A DNA stretch of 64,000 nucleotides from positions 97,661-161,660 of the forward strand of contig CAVYPM010000014.1 of the NCBI GenBank assembly GCA_963770375.1. Reading direction: 5' to 3'. This document shows, one piece after another, positions 40,180 through 47,138 of this stretch (position 1 is its first letter; the number at the start of each line of letters is the position of its first letter). The notes beneath the pieces were generated by a model that saw only the letters and a program-made list of their open reading frames with translations, ran no database searches and was not told where the DNA came from. The position numbers were made by a program, and so were the translations under genes. Source of the stretch: DASVBE01 sp963770375. GTDB taxonomy: Bacteria; Actinomycetota; Actinomycetes; Streptosporangiales; Streptosporangiaceae.

Positions 40180-43073
40180 GTGAGCAATCCAGACTTTGCC
40201 GGGCCGTGGCAGGATTCAGGGGCCCAGGCCCGGCCGGACTACCGTGGCCCAGCCGCCGGGGCAGCAAGCGGACAGCCCTGGTCGCAGGGCCAGCCGTCGC
40301 ACCGGCAGGGCCGCCGTGGCACCAGGGAGCGCGGCCGCGGCAACCCGGACGTCCCCACCCAGCGGTCCGGCCGCGGTTCCGGGGCCCACGCCCAGCCCGG
40401 CTACGGCCAGGGCGGCTACCGCAGCGGCGGCTACGACGACGCTGGCTACGACGCGGGCGGTTACCCGGCCGCCCCCCGCTCCGGCGGCCAGGACGGCTGG
40501 GACCAGGGCTACGCCCAGGGCGGCCAGGGCGGCTACGGCGCCGGTACCGGGACGACCGCCGGCTACGCCACGGCCGGCTACAGCCCCACGGACGCCATGG
40601 GCCGCGGCGGCCTGCGCGAGCGGGCCCTGGACCGGACCGGCCTGGCCACCCCGTACGGCCCCGGCGACGACGTCATCGGCAGCCCCGATGGCCCCGGCGG
40701 CCCGGCCGGCCCCGCGGGCCCGGCGGCAAGCCGCCGCGCCGCAAGGGCAGCTGGTGGCGGCGCTGGACCTGGAAGAAGGCCCTCGGCGTAGTCGCCTGCC
40801 TGATCCTGGTCTTCATCCTCTCCGTGGCCGGTGTCATCACCTGGCTGTACGCGCACACGCCGATCCCCGACGACGTGGCCATCGCCGCCCAGCAGCAGTC
40901 CTCGACCGTCTACTTCGCCGACGGCAAGACCCCGATCGGCACCTTCAGCGCCGGCACCAACCGCCAGCTGCTCCAGTCGAACCAGATCCCCAAGGTTCTC
41001 AAGGACGCCGTGATCGCGGCCGAGGACCGCAACTTCTGGACCGAGGGCGGCATCTCGCCCACCGGCATCCTGCGCGCCTTCTACCAGGACGCCACCGGCG
41101 GCCAGTTCCAGGGCGGCTCGACCATCACCCAGCAGTTCGCCAGGAACTACTACGCGAACATCGGCACCGAGCAGACCTACAGCCGCAAGCTGAAGGAGAT
41201 CTTCGTCGCGATCAAGCTGTCGCACACGAAGTCCAAGGACTGGATCCTCACCCAGTACCTGAACACGATCTTCCTCGGTGACAACGCCTACGGCGTCGGC
41301 GCGGCCTCGCAGACCTACTTCAACAAGCCGGCCATGAAGCTCAACGCGGCGCAGGCCGCGATGCTCGCCGCGATGATCAACCAGCCCGGGTTCTTCAACC
41401 CGCACCCGGGCACCGAGGGCTACGCGCCGCTGGTCGCCCGCTGGCACTACGTGCTGGGCAACATGGTCCGCGACGGCGCGCTGACCCAGGCGCAGGCCGA
41501 CAGCATGAAGTTCCCCAAGCTGAAGCACAGCAAGCAGGCCAGCGGCTGGACCGGCTTCCGCGGCTACATCATGCAGGCCGTCGAGACCGAGATGCAGACC
41601 AGGTACGGGATCACCAAGGACCAGCTGTACAGCCGCGGGCTGCACATCACGACCACGATCAACCTGGGCATGATGAAGCAGCTGTACAAGTCGATCGCCG
41701 AGGAGAAGGCGGCGATGGCGGCCGGCGGCCGGGCGCTGCCCGGCTACGGGCGCATCGGGGCCGTGCTCGAGGACCCGAACACCGGCGCGATCATCGCGTG
41801 GTACGGCGGCCCCAGTTACAGCATGAAGCCCAAGGCCTGTGACCGGGTGGACTGCCAGTTCGACATGGCGCTGAACGCCCGCGAGCAGGTCGGTTCCTCG
41901 TTCAAGCCGTACGTGCTGGCCACCGCGGTCAACCAGGGCATGAACGCCAAGACCAGCGTGCTCAACGGGTACTCGCCGCTGTGGATCCCGCCGGACACCG
42001 AGCCGATGACGTTCTCCAGCACGACCAAGCCCGCCGATTCCCAGGGCTGGTACGAGCTGAACTCACCGGGGGAGAACTTCGGCCCGATCAACCCGGCCAA
42101 GGCCGCGGCGCTGTCCTCGAACCAGGCCTTCGGTGACCTGATCCACCGGGTCGGCACCCGCAACACGGAGCAGTTCGCCCAGCAGCTGGGCGTGGACGTG
42201 AAGGCCTCCGGCCTGTCCAGCATGATCGGCGAGGCGGGCATGGCCCTCGGCCAGGGCTCGCTGACCGTCGAGGAGCAGGCCAGCACCTACTCCACGTTCG
42301 CCAACGGCGGCAATGTCCTCACCCCGCATCTGGTCGCCAGCTTCACCGAGAACGGCACCAAGCACATCGCCGTAGTCACCAGCAGCCAGGTGCTCACCAA
42401 GGACCAGGCCGGCTCGGTGGACTGGGCGCTGCTGGACGACGTGAAATACGGCACCGGGACCAAGGCGGAGCTGCCCGACGGGCGGCCGATCATCGCCAAG
42501 ACCGGTACCACGAACAACGCCCAGTCCGCCTTCTTCATCGGCGCGATCCCGCAGTACACGCTGGCGGTGGGCATCTTCACGGCGAACCAGTCCGACCACA
42601 CCACCCAGACCCTCAACAACCTGGGCGGGGGCGGGGACGCGGCCGGCTTCGGCGGCTACTGGCCCGCGCTGATCTGGCACAACTTCGCCGAGTCGGAGTT
42701 CCTCAACCTGCCGGTCGAGCAGTTCCCGGTCCCGGCGGTCTTCCCCGGCTCCAAGTGGGTGCAGGTCGAGAAGATGCCGCACAAGAAGCACAAGAAGCAC
42801 AAGGGCCATGGCCCGGTCTTCGGCCCGTCCCCGCCGCCCACCGGCCCGGGCCCGGGGCCGTCCCCCAGCCCTTCCTGCTCGTTCGGCTTCTGCAACCCGT
42901 CCCCGAGCCCGACCCCGACCCCGACCAACCCATCGCCTTCGCCGACCCCGGACCCGAGCTGCTCGTTCGGCCAGTTCTGCGGCGGCTCCCCGCCCCCCGG
43001 CGGTGGCGGCACCGGCGGCGGCGCCCCGGCGGTGGCCCGGCGGCCGTCCCCGGTGCCCACACTCTCGCCGTAG
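40180..43073 (+). CDS. Class A penicillin-binding protein (transglycosylase/transpeptidase), one apparent frameshift
   Basis: This bifunctional cell-wall polymerase builds glycan strands and cross-links peptides outside the membrane. The Gly/Tyr/Gln-rich cytoplasmic tail is read from the GTG at 40180. Near 40720-40730 the frame shifts by -1 (one missing base), then GGKPPRRKGSWWRRW leads into the membrane anchor (ALGVVACLILVFILSVAGVI). The GT51 domain has EDRNFW and GGSTITQQFARNYY. The transpeptidase has SSFK, SSNQAF and KTGTTN. The C-terminal tail is rich in Pro, Ser and His/Lys. The combined length of about 963 residues is normal for actinobacterial PonA-type proteins. Confidence 0.94.
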
Positions 43074-43096
43074 CCGGTTTTCATGCTGTACGCATC

Positions 43097-43130
43097 GGGC
43101 CCGGCTGGTCACCGAGACCAGGCCGGGCCC
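43097..43130. terminator. Bidirectional hairpin terminator
   Basis: gggcccggctggtc pairs with gaccaggccgggccc around a 5-nt loop with one bulged base. It lies between the convergent PBP and endonuclease IV genes. Confidence 0.8.
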
Positions 43131-43143
43131 GCTGCTGTGCGGG

Positions 43144-43926
43144 TCAGCTGCGCAGGTGACGGGCCAGCCAGGCGACGTCGGCTTCCGGGTCCGGGGTCTC
43201 GCAGATCACCGGTGCGCCCGCAGCCCGGATCACGCCGAGGATCAGCTCCGGGTCGATGGTGCCGGACTCCAGGCCCGCGTGCCGGTCCCGGCCCGAGCCG
43301 AACTCGTCCCGCGAGTTGTTGCCGTGCACCAGGTCGATCCGGCCGGTGATGGCCTTGATCTGGTCCACCACCGTGGCCAGGTCGAGCCCGGCCGCGTGCG
43401 CGTGGCACGTGTCCAGGCAGAAGCCCACATTGCCGTCGTCCCCGGCCGCGTCGGTGACCGCCTCCCACAGCCGGGCGATGCCGTCCAGGCTGCGGGCCAT
43501 CGCCCCGTCCCCGCCCGCGGTGTTCTCGATCAGCATCGGCAGCGGCCGGCTGATCCGCTCGACCGCCTTGCGCCAGCTGTCGTAGCCCTCGCCCGGATCG
43601 GTCCCGGCGGTCACGTGCCCGCCGTGCACGATCAGGCCCTGCGCGCCGATCGACGCCGCGGCCTCGAGCTGCTGGCTGAGGATCTTCCGGCTGGGGATCC
43701 GGATCCGGTTGTTCGGCGAGGCGACGTTGACCGTGTACGGCGAGTGGATGAACACGGCCACGCCCGCGTCCCGGTACGCCGCCGCGGTTTCCGCGGGATC
43801 GCCCGGCAGCACAGGAGCCTTCCAGCCCTGCGGGTCGCCGAGGAAGAACTGGACCGCGTCCGCGCCCGCCGCCTGCGCCGCGGCGAGCGGGTCGCCGTCA
43901 TGAATATGCAATCCGAGAGGCGCCAT
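43144..43926 (-). CDS. nfo: Deoxyribonuclease IV (endonuclease IV, AP endonuclease)
   Basis: This metal-dependent AP endonuclease of base-excision repair is a 260-residue TIM barrel. Metal-ligand motifs are visible: HSPYTVNVAS, IVHGGH, LIENTAGG, CLDTCHAHAAG and the C-terminal VICETPDP. It is slightly shorter than E. coli Nfo. The start is immediately upstream of the LGLHIHDGDPL strand, as expected. Confidence 0.94.
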   Translation of the reverse strand: MAPLGLHIHDGDPLAAAQAAGADAVQFFLGDPQGWKAPVLPGDPAETAAAYRDAGVAVFIHSPYTVNVASPNNRIRIPSRKILSQQLEAAASIGAQGLIVHGGHVTAGTDPGEGYDSWRKAVERISRPLPMLIENTAGGDGAMARSLDGIARLWEAVTDAAGDDGNVGFCLDTCHAHAAGLDLATVVDQIKAITGRIDLVHGNNSRDEFGSGRDRHAGLESGTIDPELILGVIRAAGAPVICETPDPEADVAWLARHLRS

Positions 43927-43998
43927 GCGCCGAGCCTAGTCCCCGGCGCCGACACCCCTCCTGGTGCAGCCGCTGACCGGCCCTGCCCGGTGCCGCTG

Positions 43999-44367
43999 CT
44001 ACCCGACGCCGCCGTGCGAGATCGCCAGGGCGCCGCCGACGAACGCGGCCACCAGGCCGGTCACGATCACGATGCGCTGGTCCCTGTTGCTCGACACCAG
44101 CTGCGCGTACATCCCGACGACCATGCTGGCCACCGCGAGGACCGTGGCGATGCTGTGCAGCGCGACCACCCAGCCGGTGGCGAAGGCGATCAGGCCGGTC
44201 ACGATCGTGAACGCGACCAGACCGTTTTCCATCATCGTGCTGCGGCGCGTGGCGCTGTCCACCGGATCTGGCCCGGTCGTGGCCGCCACTCCTGGCTGTT
44301 CCGCGGCGGCCTCGGCCGCGGTGGTCTGGCCCGGGCCTGCTTCAGCGGTATCCGGCACTGCTGCCAC
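43999..44367 (-). CDS. Small membrane protein of unknown function
   Basis: This 122-residue protein has an Ala/Pro/Thr-rich N-terminus of about 45 residues and three hydrophobic segments (FTIVTGLIAFATGWVVAL, SIATVLAVASMVVGMYAQLV, IVIVTGLVAAFVGGALAI). No family was recognised. It lies between nfo and the divergent rpsF operon. Confidence 0.7.
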   Translation of the reverse strand: MAAVPDTAEAGPGQTTAAEAAAEQPGVAATTGPDPVDSATRRSTMMENGLVAFTIVTGLIAFATGWVVALHSIATVLAVASMVVGMYAQLVSSNRDQRIVIVTGLVAAFVGGALAISHGGVG

Positions 44368-44594
44368 CCCTTTGCAAACGGCGGGTTTGCTGTCCTTGCC
44401 ATGATGTTCCCGCCGGCCGGGCTGAGGGAACCCCCTCCTCCGCTAGGGACCTCGGGACCGGCCCTGAACCGGGCCGGGGTGTCCGGTCCAGGCTGGTAAG
44501 CTGCAGCAGCCGCGGCCCGCCGACCGGGCGGGGCGGCAATCCTCCTGTCACGGAGAGACCGTGGCCGCATCAGTCCAGAGGAGGCATGTTACGC

Positions 44595-44885
44595 ATGCGC
44601 CAGTACGAGATGATGATCATTCTTGATCCCTCGCTGGAAGAGCGCACCGTCCAGCCCTCGCTCGAGCAGTTCCTCAAGGTCGTGACCAACGCGGGCGGCG
44701 TGGTGGACAAGGTCGACGTGTGGGGCCGCCGTCGGCTGTCCTACGAGATCGCCAAAAAGTCAGAGGGTATCTATACCGTTATTAACCTGACGGCAGAGCC
44801 GGGCACGGTTAAGGAACTGGATCGGCAGCTCAACCTCAACGAGGCGATCCTGCGGACGAAGATCCTCCGTCCCGACGCGCACTGA
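44595..44885 (+). CDS. rpsF: 30S ribosomal protein S6
   Basis: This 96-residue protein binds 16S rRNA as a heterodimer with S18 (rpsR, downstream). MRQYEMMIILDPSLEER and KVDVWGRRRLSYEIAKKSEG are the family signatures. The ATG at 44595 is about 10 bases after GAGGAGG; the in-frame ATG at 44586 is too close to that site. It is the first gene of rpsF-ssb-rpsR-rplI. Confidence 0.98.
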   Translation: MRQYEMMIILDPSLEERTVQPSLEQFLKVVTNAGGVVDKVDVWGRRRLSYEIAKKSEGIYTVINLTAEPGTVKELDRQLNLNEAILRTKILRPDAH

Positions 44886-44940
44886 GCGCTCTCTGGCGCT
44901 CGGCACTGTTCCACCCACGGAAAGACCGGGAGTAAACCCG

Positions 44941-45477
44941 ATGGCAGCAGGCGACACCGCGATCACAATCGCCGGGAACCTCGTTGATGACCCAGAGCTC
45001 CGTTACACCCCGACCGGCCAGGCGGTAGCCCGGTTCCGGGTTGCCTCCACGCCCCGCTTCATGGACCGGCAGACGAACGAATGGAAGGACGGCGAATCGC
45101 TGTTCCTGTCCTGCAACGTCTGGCGGCAGGCGGCCGAGAACGTCGCCGAATCACTGCAGCGCGGGATGCGGGTCATCGTGCAGGGCCGGCTCAAGCAGCG
45201 GTCGTACGAGACCAAGGAAGGCGAGAAGCGCACCGTCTACGAGGTCGAGGTCGACGAGGTCGGCCCGTCCCTGCGCAACGCGTCGGCCAAGGTCACCAAG
45301 ACCCAGCGCTCCAGCGGCGGCGGCGGCTTCGGCGGCGGCGGGGCCGGCGGGGCCGCCGGGGGCGCCAACCAGGGCGGGTATGGTGGACAGGGCGGCGCCC
45401 GCCCGCAGGCCGATGACCCCTGGGCCACCGATTCCCGCGGTGGCGGCGAAGGGTTCTCCGACGAGCCGCCGTTCTAG
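44941..45477 (+). CDS. ssb: Single-stranded DNA-binding protein
   Basis: This 178-residue protein has an N-terminal OB fold (ITIAGNLVDDPELRYTPTGQ, then FLSCNVWRQAAENVAESLQR), a Gly-rich flexible linker, and the acidic tip SDEPPF that docks SSB-interacting replication and repair proteins. It acts as a tetramer on single-stranded DNA and lies in the rpsF-rpsR operon as is usual. Confidence 0.98.
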   Translation: MAAGDTAITIAGNLVDDPELRYTPTGQAVARFRVASTPRFMDRQTNEWKDGESLFLSCNVWRQAAENVAESLQRGMRVIVQGRLKQRSYETKEGEKRTVYEVEVDEVGPSLRNASAKVTKTQRSSGGGGFGGGGAGGAAGGANQGGYGGQGGARPQADDPWATDSRGGGEGFSDEPPF

Positions 45478-45567
45478 ACACCTATTCACGATCACCGCAC
45501 CGGGCGCATTCTGCCCGGGGCGGCCGACCATCCCCGCTGCGGCGGGGCTCTGCTAAGGAGCACCACG

Positions 45568-45804
45568 ATGGCCAAGCCACCGATTCGCAAGCCCAAAAAG
45601 AAGGTTTGCCTGTTCTGCCAGGAAAAGATCGCCCACGTGGACTACAAGGACACGGGGCTGCTGCGGAAGTTCATCTCCGACCGCGGCAAGATCCGGGCAC
45701 GGCGGGTTTCCGGCAATTGCACGCAGCACCAGCGCGACGTCGCGACCGCGATCAAGAACGCCCGCGAGATGGCGCTGCTGCCGTACACGAGCACGGCACG
45801 CTGA
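45568..45804 (+). CDS. rpsR: 30S ribosomal protein S18
   Basis: This 78-residue basic protein has the N-terminal KKVCLFCQEK, which retains the CxxC of zinc-type S18. It also has DYKDTGLLRKFISDRGKI and the C-terminal ARISGNC-like ARRVSGNCTQHQR. It pairs with S6 on the 30S subunit. Confidence 0.98.
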   Translation: MAKPPIRKPKKKVCLFCQEKIAHVDYKDTGLLRKFISDRGKIRARRVSGNCTQHQRDVATAIKNAREMALLPYTSTAR

Positions 45805-45826
45805 TGCCGGAGGAGGTGGCGCACCG

Positions 45827-46291
45827 ATGAGCGGGACGCCGATGAAGCTGATCCTGACCCAGGAAGTGACTGGCCTGGGCGGGCCTGGTGACGTGGTCGA
45901 CGTCGCCGGCGGCTACGGCCGCAACTACCTCGTGCCGCGGGGCCTGGCCATGCGCTGGACCCGGGGCGGCGAGAAGCAGATCGAGCAGATCAGGCGGGCC
46001 CGCTCGGTCCGCGCGATCAAGACCCAGGACGACGCGAACGCCGCCGCGGGCACGCTGGCCTCGATGACGGTCAGGATCTCGCGCCGCGCTGGCGGCGGCG
46101 GCCGCCTGTTCGGCTCGATCGCGCCGGCCGACATCGCGGAGGCCGTGGTCGCCGCGGGCGGTCCCGACCTGGACAAGCGCCTCATCGAGATCAAGAACCC
46201 GATCAAGAACGTGGGCTCGCACCAGGTCGCGATCCGGCTGCACCCCGAGGTGCGCGCGACGCTGAACGTCGAGGTTGCCGCGGCCAAGTGA
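45827..46291 (+). CDS. rplI: 50S ribosomal protein L9
   Basis: This 154-residue protein has MKLILTQEVTGLGGPGDVVDVAGGYGRNYLVPRG... in its rRNA-binding N-terminal domain and a long connecting helix. An unusually strong GGAGGAGGTGG precedes the ATG. A later in-frame ATG at 45842 would give the shorter canonical N-terminus, so the first five residues are uncertain. Confidence 0.97.
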   Translation: MSGTPMKLILTQEVTGLGGPGDVVDVAGGYGRNYLVPRGLAMRWTRGGEKQIEQIRRARSVRAIKTQDDANAAAGTLASMTVRISRRAGGGGRLFGSIAPADIAEAVVAAGGPDLDKRLIEIKNPIKNVGSHQVAIRLHPEVRATLNVEVAAAK

Positions 46292-46346
46292 GCCGCGCAC
46301 CGCTCAGCGCACACCACTGAGCCGCGTACCACTGAGCCGCTGACCA

Positions 46347-46381
46347 CTGGGCCCGGCCAGGCCCGACCTGGCCGGGCTCAG
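46347..46381. terminator. Bidirectional hairpin terminator after rplI
   Basis: gcccggccagg (46351-46361) and its complement (46367-46377) enclose a 5-nt loop, and pairing extends about four more pairs outward including a G-U. It sits between rplI and a convergent small gene. Confidence 0.8.
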
Positions 46382-46576
46382 TCATGCCTGCCCCGGTGGC
46401 ACGTCCTCGGTGCCGCGGTAGCCGGCCATGCGCCGGGACAGCTCGGGGTCCAGGTCGGCCACCATCTGCCACAGCCGCGCCAGCCGGTCCGCCGCTTCTG
46501 CCGTGCCCGACTCGGCGGCCAGCTCATCGATCGCCCGTTCGATTTGGGCCAGCCGATCGGCTAGAGTCGAACACAT
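46382..46576 (-). CDS. Small helical hypothetical protein
   Basis: This 64-residue acidic protein (LADRLAQIERAIDELAAES, ADRLARLWQMVADLDPELSR) is predicted to form two amphipathic helices. Codon use is like its neighbours. It lies between the rplI terminator and the dnaB upstream region on the opposite strand. No family was recognised, and the function is unknown. Confidence 0.65.
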   Translation of the reverse strand: MCSTLADRLAQIERAIDELAAESGTAEAADRLARLWQMVADLDPELSRRMAGYRGTEDVPPGQA

Positions 46577-47138
46577 GCTCGAACTCTATGGGGTGGCACT
46601 GTCGTTGTCCGGGGATCCGGCTGATCGGCAGTCAGTTACCGATCGCATACCTGGCGTAACCGCACGAGCCGGGTGGGCGGGCGGGTGGGTGAGTGGGCGG
46701 GGGTGGGTGTATCCCCGTGTCCGCCCGCCCGCGGAGCCGGACCACCCGCCGGTCCGGCCGGGCGTCCCGCGGTGCCGCCGGCGCGCCGGCCCGCGCGCTG
46801 ACATGTCACGTTCGACGTCAAATTCCGGTGTGGATAACTTCCCGCCATTGTGGACCGCCTTACCGGCTGAGGATTTTTTTTCATCCACCGACGGTGGACG
46901 GGATATCCGCAGGCAGAACGGCTGCCGCCGATCCGGGAACGGCCGTTTCCACAGCTGTATCCCCAGGGTGCGCACAGCCTCGGCGGCGTGTTTGCACAGT
47001 GTTTCCACAGGCCGTGCACAGCGGTGATTGGACGCCCCGGCGGCCATGCCGCGAAACTGTCGTAGCCGTGCGGTAGAACGGGGTTAGCCGCCCTGCAGAC
47101 CGTAGTTCGCTGTTCAGCAACGGGGGAGGTGGCCTTCG
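46577..47138 (+). promoter_or_regulatory. dnaB upstream region with phased DnaA-box-like sites
   Basis: No gene is seen in 562 bp. A perfect DnaA box, TTATCCACA, lies on the minus strand at 46829-46837. GTTTCCACA occurs at 46945 and 47001, GTTTGCACA at 46990 and CCGTGCACA at 47012. The last three start 11 bp apart, one helical turn. The dnaB start follows GGGGGAGG. DnaA-dependent control of dnaB is a reasonable inference. Confidence 0.6.
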
